Shown: positions 41,714-50,655 of the stretch, piece after piece
Position numbering within the stretch: position 1 is the first letter of the stretch
How the letters are laid out: each line of letters opens with the position of its first letter
Assembly (NCBI GenBank): GCA_041752735.1
Contig: JBGSVW010000006.1
Location: 45,042-109,041, forward strand
Origin: UBA1422 sp041752735
GTDB taxonomy: Bacteria > Bacillota > Clostridia > Peptostreptococcales > Anaerovoracaceae
Length of the DNA stretch: 64,000 nt
Direction: 5' to 3'
The notes under the pieces: model-generated
Told to the model about the DNA's origin: nothing
Seen by the model: only the letters and a program-made list of their open reading frames with translations
Databases searched by the model: none
Program-made: the position numbers and the translations under genes

Positions 41714-41914
41714 ATGAAAACCGTGATAAATGTCGAAGGAATGTCGTGCGCCCATTGCGTCAATGCCGTGAATCGCGCGTTGAGGGAAGTAGAAGGTGTC
41801 GTCGCCGTAGACGTGGATTTGCAGTCCAAAACAGCTACTGTAGAGCATAGTGATACAACAACCTTCGACAATATGAAAAAAGCAATTGAAGAAGCAGGGT
41901 ACGAAGTCGTATAA
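41714..41914 (+). CDS. copZ: Copper chaperone / heavy-metal-associated domain protein
   Basis: 66 residues from ATG 41714, with GGAGG at 41701-41705. The HMA fold has the metal motif GMSCAHC. CopZ carries Cu(I) to a CopA exporter. No copA or csoR gene is in the window, so it stands alone. The palindrome over its promoter suggests copper-responsive control. Confidence 0.88.
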   Translation: MKTVINVEGMSCAHCVNAVNRALREVEGVVAVDVDLQSKTATVEHSDTTTFDNMKKAIEEAGYEVV

Positions 41915-41935
41915 ACTAAGTATCCTGCTTTTCTG
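41896..41935. terminator. Terminator between copZ and tyrS
   Basis: GCAGGGTAC and GTATCCTGC form a stem overlapping the copZ stop, followed by TTTTCTGTTTT; genes are convergent. Confidence 0.6.
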
Positions 41936-41958
41936 TTTTATCATTATATTTTATCCTA

Positions 41959-43281
41959 TTATTTAATTTCCACCAGGTGGAATATTTTTTTGCCCTTTTG
42001 GATTAGCAGTTTGCCCTCTTCAAAGTCGGAGACTGCGACCATCCTCTTGGCATCGGTGACTTTTTCTCCCTTCACCAGCAGCCCGCCCTGTTGAATCGTT
42101 CGGAAGCCTTCCGCATTGCTGGGCACCAATCCGATTTCCCGGATTAGGTTCACAATACCCATGCCTTCTCCGGCAAACAGCGCCTCGTCCAACTTGGTCG
42201 TTGGGATGTTCTCCAAATCGCCACCACCGCCGAAGGCTGCTTTTGCTCCGTCCAAAGCCTTTTGAGCTTCCTCTTCTCCGTGCACCAACTTGGTTACTTC
42301 GAAGGCAAGAATTTCTTTGGCCTTGTTGATTTCCGCATCAGGCAAGGAAGACAACCGCTCGACTTCTTCCATGGGCAAGAAAGTCAGCATACGCAGGCAT
42401 TTGGCTACGTCCGCATCCTCCACATTCCGCCAGTATTGGAAAAATTCATAAGGTGAGGTCTTTTCTTTGTCCAGCCACAGCGCGCCCTTTTGGGTCTTGC
42501 CCATTTTGTTGCCTTCACTGTTTGTGAGCAGCGCAAAGGTCATTCCGTAGACTTGCTTACCCAGCTCACGTCTGGATAGATCAACACCAAATAAAATGTT
42601 GGACCACTGGTCGTTTCCACCAAACTGCATTTTGCAGTCAATGTCTCTGGCCATGACCATAAAATCATAGGATTGCATCAACATGTAATTGAATTCAAGG
42701 AAAGACAAACCGGTTTCCAGCCGCTGCTTGAAGCACTCAGCTCTTAGCATGGCGTTGACGCTGAAATGCCTACCGATGTCCCGAATGAAATCAATGTAGT
42801 TCAAAGGCATTAGCCAGCTGGCATTGTTGACACAAATGGCTTTGCCCGGATCCGGTTCTTTGTTTGCCGGAGCTTTTTGTCCAAAAGCGCCGCCTTTGTA
42901 TTGATATTCGTCGTCAAATTCCAGGTAACGGTCAAAGAGATGTTTAAATTTCCGGCCGTTTTCCGCAATGGTTTCTTCCGTCATCATCTGCCGCATATCT
43001 GTTCTGCCCGAAGGGTCTCCCACCATGGTGGTTCCGGCACCGATGAGAACAATGGGTGTATGCCCGAATTTTTGCATATACATCATGATGATGACCTGCA
43101 TGAAATGGCCTACGTGAAGAGAGTCCGCAGTAGGATCAAAGCCGATATAAAAACGGATTTTTTCGCTTCCCAAAAGATCCCGGATTTCCTCCTCATGGGT
43201 GCATTGCTCTATAAAGCCTCTTTCTTTCAGCACATCAAACACATTGGTATGCTTACTGACATCATCTCTGATTAAATTCAT
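41959..43281 (-). CDS. tyrS: Tyrosyl-tRNA synthetase
   Basis: 440 residues. Class I signatures: FDPTADSLHVGH (HIGH-like) and GNKMGKTQKG (KMSKS-like). The middle QSYDFMVMARDIDCKMQFGGNDQWSNI is typical of TyrS. The C-terminal S4-like RNA-binding domain is present (GGLLVKGEKVTDAKRMV). Only about 60 nt separate it from the pckG stop, and no T-box leader is seen. Confidence 0.95.
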   Translation of the reverse strand: MNLIRDDVSKHTNVFDVLKERGFIEQCTHEEEIRDLLGSEKIRFYIGFDPTADSLHVGHFMQVIIMMYMQKFGHTPIVLIGAGTTMVGDPSGRTDMRQMMTEETIAENGRKFKHLFDRYLEFDDEYQYKGGAFGQKAPANKEPDPGKAICVNNASWLMPLNYIDFIRDIGRHFSVNAMLRAECFKQRLETGLSFLEFNYMLMQSYDFMVMARDIDCKMQFGGNDQWSNILFGVDLSRRELGKQVYGMTFALLTNSEGNKMGKTQKGALWLDKEKTSPYEFFQYWRNVEDADVAKCLRMLTFLPMEEVERLSSLPDAEINKAKEILAFEVTKLVHGEEEAQKALDGAKAAFGGGGDLENIPTTKLDEALFAGEGMGIVNLIREIGLVPSNAEGFRTIQQGGLLVKGEKVTDAKRMVAVSDFEEGKLLIQKGKKIFHLVEIK

Positions 43282-43344
43282 CTTTCCCTCCTGTTGCCCC
43301 GGGAGCGGGGATATTGTTGCGGCGACCCGAGGGTCGCCGGCTTG

Positions 43345-45153
43345 TTATTTATTTAGTCGCTCTTGGGTGGCAATGAGTTCATCCATTAATTTTTTAGGTA
43401 AATGTTCGCCGAATTCATCGTAGAATTTTTTGACGTTTTCCATTTCCACCTTCCAAAGATCGTTGTCCACGGTCAGTAAATCTTTCATGATATCATCGTT
43501 CACATCATCCAAGTGGTCGATGTCGATGTCCTCGGGATACGGCATCATTCCGATGGGTGTTTCGACAGCCTCAAGGCCATCATGGCAACGTGTCAAAATC
43601 CATTCCAGAACTCGAAGGTTATCGCCGAATCCAGGCCAGATAAACTTGCCTGCATCGTTGGTGCGGAACCAGTTCACATTGAAAATCTTAGGTTTGTGTT
43701 CGATTTTCCTTCCCATCTCCAACCAATGTGCCCAGTAGTCACCCATGTGATATCCGCAAAATGGCAGCATCGCCATGGGATCGCGTCGAACAACGCCCAC
43801 TGCACCTTCTTTGGCCGCAGTGGTTTCAGAAGCCATGATGGATCCCACGAAAACACCGTGATTCCAATCTCTAGCCTGATAAACCAGTGGTGCGGTTTTC
43901 GCTCTTCTGCCTCCAAAAATAATTGCTGAGATGGGTACGCCTTTGGCGCTGTTGAATTCTGATGAAATGCAGGGGCAATTTTCAGCCGGTGCGGTAAACC
44001 TTGAATTGGGGTGCGCGCCTTTTTCACCGGAAGCAGCGGTCCAGGGTTCCCCTTTCCAGTCGAGAGCATGGGTGGGCGGAGTATCCGTCAACCCTTCCCA
44101 CCAAACTGTATTGTCATCCAGATTCTTCACCACATTGGTAAAGATGGTGTTCTTTTTTGTGGTCTCAAGTGCATTGGGATTGGTCTTGGCATTGGTACCC
44201 GGCGCAACGCCGAAGAATCCATATTCCGGATTCACAGCCCAAAGCCGCCCGTCATCACCGACCCGAAGCCAGGCTATGTCATCTCCAACGCAGTATACTT
44301 TCCAGCCGGACTTCACGTAATGAGCCGGTGGAATCAACATGGCCAAGTTTGTTTTACCACAAGCTGATGGGAATGCTGCTGCTACATAGCGAACTTCTCC
44401 TCTAGGGTTTTCGATGCCCAGAATCAGCATATGCTCAGCCAGCCATCCTTCTCTTCTTCCGTAGAAGGATGCCAGCCTAAGGGCTAAACATTTTTTACCC
44501 AAAAGAACGTTCCCGCCGTAACCGGAATTTAGGGACATGATGGTGTTGTCTTCCGGGAAATGTGCGATGTAACGATTTTCTGGGTCCAGTTTCACTTTAG
44601 AATGGACACCTCTGGTAAATTCTTTGGAATCTCCAATGGCATCCAAAACGGATTTGCCCATTCGGGTCATAATTGCCATAGATATGACGACATAAATGGA
44701 GTCCGTTATTTCGACACCATACTTTGCAAAGGGAGATCCAACCACGCCCATGGAAAATGGGATGATATACATTTCCCTTCCTTCCATGGCACCATCCAAA
44801 ATACCGTCCAGTTTGGCGTACATTTCTTTTGGATCCATCCAATTATTGGTGGGACCTGCGTCCTCCTCCTTGCGGGTGCAAATAAAAGTACGGTCCTCTA
44901 CTCTGGCAACGTCGTTTGGATGGCTTCGATGTAATACACACCCAGGGAGTTTTTCTTCGTTAAGTTTTTCAAGGATGCCTAGTTCATATCCTTCTTGACG
45001 AAGGGACTCCAATTGATCCTGGTCTCCCGTAATCCAAATAACGGATGATGGTCTCGCAATTTTTGCGATTCTGTCAACCCACTTAAGCATATGTGCGTTG
45101 CCGGTGATGGGATTGTCCTTCCCAAATGTAGCTGTCATTCGATTTTCCTCCAC
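43345..45153 (-). CDS. pckG: Phosphoenolpyruvate carboxykinase (GTP)
   Basis: 602 residues. It interconverts oxaloacetate and PEP with GTP. The GTP-type signature FPSACGKTNLAMLIPP (P-loop) is present with metal residues around YCVGDDIAWLRVGDDGRLWAVNPEYGFFGVAPGTN. Many Firmicutes use the unrelated ATP form. It lies 15 nt downstream of upp on the same strand. In anaerobes it may run in the carboxylating direction. Confidence 0.96.
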   Translation of the reverse strand: MEENRMTATFGKDNPITGNAHMLKWVDRIAKIARPSSVIWITGDQDQLESLRQEGYELGILEKLNEEKLPGCVLHRSHPNDVARVEDRTFICTRKEEDAGPTNNWMDPKEMYAKLDGILDGAMEGREMYIIPFSMGVVGSPFAKYGVEITDSIYVVISMAIMTRMGKSVLDAIGDSKEFTRGVHSKVKLDPENRYIAHFPEDNTIMSLNSGYGGNVLLGKKCLALRLASFYGRREGWLAEHMLILGIENPRGEVRYVAAAFPSACGKTNLAMLIPPAHYVKSGWKVYCVGDDIAWLRVGDDGRLWAVNPEYGFFGVAPGTNAKTNPNALETTKKNTIFTNVVKNLDDNTVWWEGLTDTPPTHALDWKGEPWTAASGEKGAHPNSRFTAPAENCPCISSEFNSAKGVPISAIIFGGRRAKTAPLVYQARDWNHGVFVGSIMASETTAAKEGAVGVVRRDPMAMLPFCGYHMGDYWAHWLEMGRKIEHKPKIFNVNWFRTNDAGKFIWPGFGDNLRVLEWILTRCHDGLEAVETPIGMMPYPEDIDIDHLDDVNDDIMKDLLTVDNDLWKVEMENVKKFYDEFGEHLPKKLMDELIATQERLNK

Positions 45154-45168
45154 TGTAATTATTATTGA

Positions 45169-45798
45169 CTATTTGGTTCCGTATAGACGGTCGCCGGCAT
45201 CTCCTAGTCCGGGAACAATATACGCATGCTCGTTGAGCTTTTCATCTTTGGCCGCAATATAGATGTCCACATCAGGATGTTCCCGCTGGAGCACTTCAAT
45301 TCCTTCGGGTGCTGCAATAAGACACATAAATACGATGTTTTTGCCACCCTTCTCTTTGATAAAATCAATGGCTGCCGAAGCACTTCCACCTGTAGCAAGC
45401 ATGGGATCCACCACGAAGATTTTTCGCTTGTCCAAATCCTGTGGAAGTTTGCAATAGTATTCAACCGGCTTATGGGTTTCTGGATCTCTGTATAAGCCCA
45501 CATGCCCCACCTTTGCGTTGGGGACAAGTGCCAGAAGACCATCTACTAATCCTAAGCCTGCTCGGAGAATTGGCACGATGGCGATGTCTTCCCCTTTGAG
45601 CATGTTCATTTTTGCTGAGCAAATGGGTGTTTCGATTTCAACTTCCTGTAAAGGCAAATCTCTGGTTGCCTCGTAACCCATCAGCATGGCTATCTCTCGA
45701 ACCAATTCCCGGAAATCCTTCACGCTGGTTTCGGTTTTTCGAATCATAGCAGTCTTGTGTTGAATTAGCGGATGATCGAATACATATACTTTACCCAT
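45169..45798 (-). CDS. upp: Uracil phosphoribosyltransferase
   Basis: 209 residues. It makes UMP from uracil and PRPP in pyrimidine salvage. Motifs: HPLIQHKTAMIRKTETSVKDFRELV, PILRAGLGLVDGLL and the PRPP loop VDPMLATGGSASAAIDF; PGLGDAGDRLYGTK at the end. Follows rpiB, with pckG after it. Confidence 0.97.
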   Translation of the reverse strand: MGKVYVFDHPLIQHKTAMIRKTETSVKDFRELVREIAMLMGYEATRDLPLQEVEIETPICSAKMNMLKGEDIAIVPILRAGLGLVDGLLALVPNAKVGHVGLYRDPETHKPVEYYCKLPQDLDKRKIFVVDPMLATGGSASAAIDFIKEKGGKNIVFMCLIAAPEGIEVLQREHPDVDIYIAAKDEKLNEHAYIVPGLGDAGDRLYGTK

Positions 45799-45842
45799 TG
45801 TTTCCCTCCAATTTTACTATACGATGGTTGCTTGATGAATGA

Positions 45843-46274
45843 TTAAAGTTGATTTAATTTATCGATACGTCGCTGGTGGCGGCCGCCCTCAGCATCCGTA
45901 GTGAGCCAGGTATCGACGATTTCAATAGCCAAGTCCGGCGGCGTCAGTCTGCCACCCAAAGAAATAACGTTGGCATCGTTATGGCTCTTGGCCAAAACAG
46001 CCATTTCAACGCTGGTCAAGAGTGCGCATCGCACACCTTTGACTTTATTTGCGGCAATGCAAATGCCAATGCCCGAACCACAAAATACGATGCCGGCATC
46101 TGCCTTTCCTTGTGCTACAATTTCTCCGGCTGCATAACCAAAATCCGGATAATCCACTGATTCTTCGGAGGTGGTACCTAAATCCATCATATCATAGCCC
46201 TTTTCAGTCAGGTGCTTCTTGATGACCTCTTTTAGGTCGTACCCGCCGTGATCGCTTGCCAATACAATTTTCAT
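45843..46274 (-). CDS. rpiB: Ribose 5-phosphate isomerase B
   Basis: 143 residues. It interconverts ribose 5-phosphate and ribulose 5-phosphate. Motifs ASDHGGYDLKEVIKKHL, FCGSGIGICIAANKVKGVRCAL (active-site Cys) and HNDANVISLGGR are those of the RpiB/LacAB family. One base separates it from the preceding sua5 gene. Confidence 0.95.
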   Translation of the reverse strand: MKIVLASDHGGYDLKEVIKKHLTEKGYDMMDLGTTSEESVDYPDFGYAAGEIVAQGKADAGIVFCGSGIGICIAANKVKGVRCALLTSVEMAVLAKSHNDANVISLGGRLTPPDLAIEIVDTWLTTDAEGGRHQRRIDKLNQL

Positions 46275-46275
46275 G

Positions 46276-47271
46276 TTAAACCCTCACTATGTTATATCCT
46301 GCGGATTTGAACATTCTGTTCATTACCGCAAATCCAACGCCATCGGTATCGCTTAAAGCGCCGGCAAGAATCAAATCCACGTCCTGCGCGTCCAGGTCTC
46401 TCAGCTGGGCGAAAAAGTTGTGCGCTGCCTCTACAAAGGCTTTTTCTTCAAATAGGATAACGCCAACTTTGTTTCCTATCTTTTCGTTGGCAATCCGGAG
46501 CCGCTCTATTTCGGTTTTGACTTTGTCACGACTTCCTTCCACAACCAACATTTGTGCTTTCGGGGCGTAGTGTTTATATTTCATGCCGGGGGACTTGGCC
46601 ACCAGTTCTTCCTCCGGAAGTCCTTTGAGTGAAGGATCCAAGTGCACGGGTTTTTCGAGAACCGCTTCGATGTTGTCCGCTGTGATAATGCCCGGACGTA
46701 GAATCATTGGCATTTCTCCCGTCAGATCCAACACTGTGGATTCAATGCCCACTCTGCAGTCGCTGCCCATCAAAATGGCGTCTACCTTGCCCATCAGGTC
46801 GTCTTTGACATGATCTGCTTTGGTAGGACTGGGTTTGCCGGAAAGATTAGCGCTGGGAGCTGCAATGGGTACACCAGAAAGTCGAATCAGCTCCAGTGCT
46901 ACCGGGTGGTCCGGCATTCGAACGGCTACAGTTTCAAGACCGCCAGTAGTGCGCAAAGGTACGTTGTCCTTTTTTTTGACCACAAGCGTCAGGGGTCCCG
47001 GCCAAAAATGGTCAATAAGTTTGATCATATCCTGAGTAATAAACGGCGTTAGCTGCCCTATTTCGCTGGCACGGGAAATATGGACAATCATAGGATTGTC
47101 ACTGGGTCTTCCTTTGGCCTCATAAATCCGAGCCACCGCTTCTGGGTTTAAGGCATCCGCCCCAAGACCATAAACGGTTTCGGTGGGGAATGCCACCAGG
47201 CCTCCCTCTCGTATAATCAGGGCTGCAGCCTCAATATTTTCTTTTGTGCTTTCGAATATCTTTGTGTTCAT
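46276..47271 (-). CDS. ywlC: L-threonylcarbamoyladenylate synthase (Sua5 type)
   Basis: 331 residues: the YrdC domain (about 12-200; GGLVAFPTETVYGLGADA, KGRPSDNPMIVHI, PSANLSGKPSPTKADHV) followed by the C-terminal Sua5 domain. It makes the activated intermediate for t6A on tRNAs reading ANN codons. It directly abuts prfA, a common linkage of translation genes. Confidence 0.95.
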   Translation of the reverse strand: MNTKIFESTKENIEAAALIIREGGLVAFPTETVYGLGADALNPEAVARIYEAKGRPSDNPMIVHISRASEIGQLTPFITQDMIKLIDHFWPGPLTLVVKKKDNVPLRTTGGLETVAVRMPDHPVALELIRLSGVPIAAPSANLSGKPSPTKADHVKDDLMGKVDAILMGSDCRVGIESTVLDLTGEMPMILRPGIITADNIEAVLEKPVHLDPSLKGLPEEELVAKSPGMKYKHYAPKAQMLVVEGSRDKVKTEIERLRIANEKIGNKVGVILFEEKAFVEAAHNFFAQLRDLDAQDVDLILAGALSDTDGVGFAVMNRMFKSAGYNIVRV

Positions 47272-48338
47272 TAGAAATTTTTCATCTTTTCTGCCTGGTC
47301 GTGTGTCGTCAGGCCATCTATGATTTCGTCCATGTCTCCCTTAAGGAAACTGTCCAGTTTATATAGGGTAACGCCGGTACGGTGATCCGAAATTCTGCCT
47401 TGCGGGTAGTTATAGGTACGAATTCGCTCACTTCGGTCTCCGGAGCCGACTTGACTTTTACGTTGCTCGGATATTTCTTTGTTTTGTTCATTGATCATCA
47501 AGTCATATAGGCGGGACTTCAATACCTTGAAGGCCTTGTCTTTGTTTTTGATCTGAGACTTTTCATCCTGGCAGGTGACCACCAGTCCAGTGGGTACATG
47601 GGTCAAACGAACCGCGGAGTCGGTGGTATTGACGCTCTGTCCTCCGTTGCCGGAAGCCCGATACACGTCCACTCGAACGTCATTGGGATTCAGGTCCACT
47701 TCAACATCTTCCACTTCAGGCAAAACTGCCACTGTGGCCGCTGAGGTATGGATTCTACCACTGGCTTCCGTTTCAGGAACTCGCTGGACCCGGTGGACGC
47801 CGCTTTCGTATTTCAATCTGGAGAAAGCACCTTTCCCTTTGATCAAGACAACAACTTCTTTGATTCCACCGATTTCGGTATCATTTATTTCGATGATTTC
47901 AGACTTCCAGCGCATTTTTTCGGCGTACATCCGATACATACGCAAAAGCTCCATGCCAAATAGTGCGGCCTCATCGCCACCGGTACCGGCACGGATTTCT
48001 AAAATAACGTTTTTGTCATCGTTGGGATCTTTGGGCAACAGTAATTTTTGGAGATCCTCTTCCAACGGCGTCAGTTGATCCTGAAGGGAATATAGTTCTT
48101 CTTTGGCCATTTCCTTCAGTTCATCATCCATGCCACCTTCGTCCAGCATCTCCTTGGCACCCTTTAAATCTTCTTTGACTTTTCGGTATTCTTTGTATTT
48201 ATTTACGATGGGTTCCATCTCAGCCATCTCTTTGATATGCTTCCGCCACAGGTTCTGATCCGCAATGATTTCGGGGTCGGAAACCTTGGCTGACAGCTCC
48301 TCATATTTGTCAGAAATGAACTCTAATTTATCAAACAT
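47271..48338 (-). CDS. prfA: Peptide chain release factor 1
   Basis: 355 residues. Terminates translation at UAA and UAG. The catalytic GGQ is in RASGNGGQSVNTTDSAVRLTHVPTG; other marks are GTGGDEAALF and RTYNYPQGRISDHR. The GGQ Gln is the target of PrmC, encoded two genes upstream. Confidence 0.97.
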   Translation of the reverse strand: MFDKLEFISDKYEELSAKVSDPEIIADQNLWRKHIKEMAEMEPIVNKYKEYRKVKEDLKGAKEMLDEGGMDDELKEMAKEELYSLQDQLTPLEEDLQKLLLPKDPNDDKNVILEIRAGTGGDEAALFGMELLRMYRMYAEKMRWKSEIIEINDTEIGGIKEVVVLIKGKGAFSRLKYESGVHRVQRVPETEASGRIHTSAATVAVLPEVEDVEVDLNPNDVRVDVYRASGNGGQSVNTTDSAVRLTHVPTGLVVTCQDEKSQIKNKDKAFKVLKSRLYDLMINEQNKEISEQRKSQVGSGDRSERIRTYNYPQGRISDHRTGVTLYKLDSFLKGDMDEIIDGLTTHDQAEKMKNF

Positions 48339-48393
48339 TTATATCTCCTTAATGTTGTATCTCAATCGTATATTATATCATGCTTTGATATAT

Positions 48394-48421
48394 AAAAAAA
48401 CCGGAAATTGCTTTCCGGTTT
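48394..48421 (-). terminator. Terminator after rpmE
   Basis: AAACCGGAAA/TTTCCGGTTT stem with a 4-nt loop, followed by a T run on the minus strand. Confidence 0.88.
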
Positions 48422-48429
48422 CTGTATTC

Positions 48430-48630
48430 CTAGTCGATGTTGTACTTGTTTTTGAACTTTTCGACACGTCCGCCACGGTTCACAAACTTTTGCTGTCCTG
48501 TAAAGAACGGGTGGCACGCTGAGCAAACGTCGAGCCTTAAGTCACTTTCCATTGATTTTGTGACGAACTCGTTACCGCATGCGCAAGTTACTTTACATTC
48601 CTGGTACTTAGGATGGATTCCTTCCTTCAT
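48430..48630 (-). CDS. rpmE: 50S ribosomal protein L31
   Basis: 66 residues from ATG 48630, preceded by AAGAGGTGAT; the frame is open to 48669. Four Cys (CAC near 15-17 and CSAC near 36-39) make it a zinc-binding (C+) L31. It ends RGGRVEKFKNKY, typical of the family. Confidence 0.95.
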   Translation of the reverse strand: MKEGIHPKYQECKVTCACGNEFVTKSMESDLRLDVCSACHPFFTGQQKFVNRGGRVEKFKNKYNID

Positions 48631-48711
48631 GCATATCACCTCTTTCCTGCTCAGGGTTGCCCCTTGCATAATTACCGCAAGTTCTATTGCAGCCTGTTTA
48701 ATATATCATAT

Positions 48712-49590
48712 TCACCCTTTGCTGGCAAGTGGTTTTTTGCGTCCAGCCAACTGGGCTACAACAGTCCGATCATTCTTTGCCAGATCCTTATATACGACGA
48801 TTTCGTCGAAGACGCCCTGCTCCACTAACAATTTGACAACGGCCTTTGCTTGGTCATGGCCAATCTCCAGCACCAGCCATCCAGCTTTTTTTAAGTGCCC
48901 GGGAGCACCGGCAATAATCTTCTGGTAAAAATCCAGTCCGGTGGGTCCGCCATCCAGGGCTTGCTGAGGCTCAAATCGACGCACCTCATCTGCCAAGGTA
49001 CCAATAATCTCCCTTGGAATGTAAGGAGGATTGCTGACAATCATCTCATATTTTTTATGTCCCAGGGGTACAAATAGGTCCCCAATCTGGACATCCATTT
49101 TGACATTGTTGCGCTTGATGTTGGATTGGGTCAGGGCTTTTGCTGCTGCGCTGTTATCGGTGGCTGTGACTTTCAGCCCAGGATTTCGCTTGGCCAGAGA
49201 AATACCGATGACACCACTTCCACAGCACAAATCCAGCACCGTCTTCACTTTGTTGGTGCGGATGATTTCCTCCGCCTTTTCTACAACAGTCTCTGTGTCG
49301 TGACGTGGGATCAATACGTCCTCCCGTACACCAAAGGTCAACCCCATGAAGTCCTGGGTGCCAGTAATGTGTTGCAGGGGCCTACGGGTTCCTCGGACTG
49401 CAATTAAGTCAAAGTATTGTTCGCAAATCCGGTCTTCCACAATGTCAGACCAATCCATAATAAATGTAGTACGATCGATGTTTTTCATAAAACAGTATAG
49501 CAACTCGGCATCCAGTTTGGGTTCCGGGCAGCCGGCTTTTTTTAATTGGGTTTCTCCCATTTTCACTAGGTCTTTTACGATTAAACTCAT
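48712..49590 (-). CDS. prmC: Release factor glutamine methyltransferase
   Basis: 292 residues. It methylates the Gln of the GGQ motif of release factors. The SAM-binding motif VLDLCCGSGVIGISLAK and the catalytic NPPYIP are present, with a helical N-terminal recognition domain. It lies close to prfA. Confidence 0.95.
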   Translation of the reverse strand: MSLIVKDLVKMGETQLKKAGCPEPKLDAELLYCFMKNIDRTTFIMDWSDIVEDRICEQYFDLIAVRGTRRPLQHITGTQDFMGLTFGVREDVLIPRHDTETVVEKAEEIIRTNKVKTVLDLCCGSGVIGISLAKRNPGLKVTATDNSAAAKALTQSNIKRNNVKMDVQIGDLFVPLGHKKYEMIVSNPPYIPREIIGTLADEVRRFEPQQALDGGPTGLDFYQKIIAGAPGHLKKAGWLVLEIGHDQAKAVVKLLVEQGVFDEIVVYKDLAKNDRTVVAQLAGRKKPLASKG

Positions 49591-49592
49591 TT

Positions 49593-50654
49593 TTATTCCT
49601 TTTCTGTTTCCATTTCAATTGCTTGTGCTTCTATTTCCATCTCTTGTAGTTCATTGGTCGGTTTTTCCTCATCAATAATCCGACCTCCTAAATCACAAGG
49701 TCCTTCTCCCAAAGGCAAGGATTCATCGGTCACCGCTTTGATGGCGGCAATGGCCACTTCCAGTTGTTTGTCATCCGGCGCCGCGGTTGTCAATTTTTGC
49801 AAATATAGCCCCGGCAGACTCAGTAGCTTGACTAGCCAGCCATCGCTTCTCCCCGCCCATCTTAGCAGTTCGTAAGAAAGTCCGGCGATGAAAGGAATCA
49901 AAAGTAATCTGGAAAGGATTCGCCAAAGCAGGTCCGGCCAGCCCAATAAAGAAAACAACACCAGGCTGATGACCATGACGAACATGAGAAAACTAGTTCC
50001 ACATCTAGGATGCAGTGTGTAATACTTCTGGCAGTTCTCTACAGTCAGCTCCTCGCCTTTTTCCAGACAGTGGATGCATTTATGTTCCGCCCCGTGATAT
50101 TGGAAAACTCTATGGATTTCTTCCATGCGGGAAATCAAGAGCACGTATAGCACAAAGAGCACAATTCGAAGCACCCCTTCAGCTAGATTCAGTAGGATTT
50201 CATTTTCAGTGAAAAACTTGAGCCAGGAAATCGCTGCGGTGGGACCGATAATGAAAATTCCTACCGTAAATGCGATTGCCAAGATCACGGACAGGTAAAT
50301 CATTATATTCCATGCGCCTTTTTTTCCGAATTTTGCTTCCAACCACAGGGTGAACCGGTCGGATTCCATGCCACCTTCCCCCTCGTACTTTTCCAGCACG
50401 TCCGCTGAATACATGAGGGTTTTGACCCCTTGCACCAAGGAGGCTACGAAAATTACAACGCCACGGATAATGGGATATTTAGCCCAGGGAGATGCGGGTG
50501 GCAGTGTTTCGTTTTTCATAAATAAGGACCCGTCAGGAAGACGCACCACGACGGCCGAGCGCTTTTCGCTCTTCATCATAATGCCTTCCATGACGGCTTG
50601 CCCACCGGTTTTGGTGGGACAGGCATCCTTGAGAAATATCTTTTTTAAATCCAT
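49593..50654 (-). CDS. DUF1385 family membrane protein
   Basis: 353 residues. Starts with GGQAVMEGIMMKSEKRSAVVVR, the conserved opening of DUF1385 (YqhQ-like), followed by about four membrane segments and FQYHGAEHKCIHCLEKGEELTVENCQKYYTLHPRCGTSFL, with conserved His and Cys. The C-terminus is a charged helix rich in Glu. Function unknown; next to rho and prmC in many Clostridia. Confidence 0.9.
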   Translation of the reverse strand: MDLKKIFLKDACPTKTGGQAVMEGIMMKSEKRSAVVVRLPDGSLFMKNETLPPASPWAKYPIIRGVVIFVASLVQGVKTLMYSADVLEKYEGEGGMESDRFTLWLEAKFGKKGAWNIMIYLSVILAIAFTVGIFIIGPTAAISWLKFFTENEILLNLAEGVLRIVLFVLYVLLISRMEEIHRVFQYHGAEHKCIHCLEKGEELTVENCQKYYTLHPRCGTSFLMFVMVISLVLFSLLGWPDLLWRILSRLLLIPFIAGLSYELLRWAGRSDGWLVKLLSLPGLYLQKLTTAAPDDKQLEVAIAAIKAVTDESLPLGEGPCDLGGRIIDEEKPTNELQEMEIEAQAIEMETEKE

Positions 50655-50655
50655 A

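Noticed and set aside
43290..43342. Hairpins after pckG as an intrinsic terminator
   Set aside because: The stems are strong but no T run follows on the minus strand.
43282..43344. T-box leader upstream of tyrS
   Set aside because: Only about 60 nt are present, with two GC-rich hairpins and no T-run or T-box sequence.
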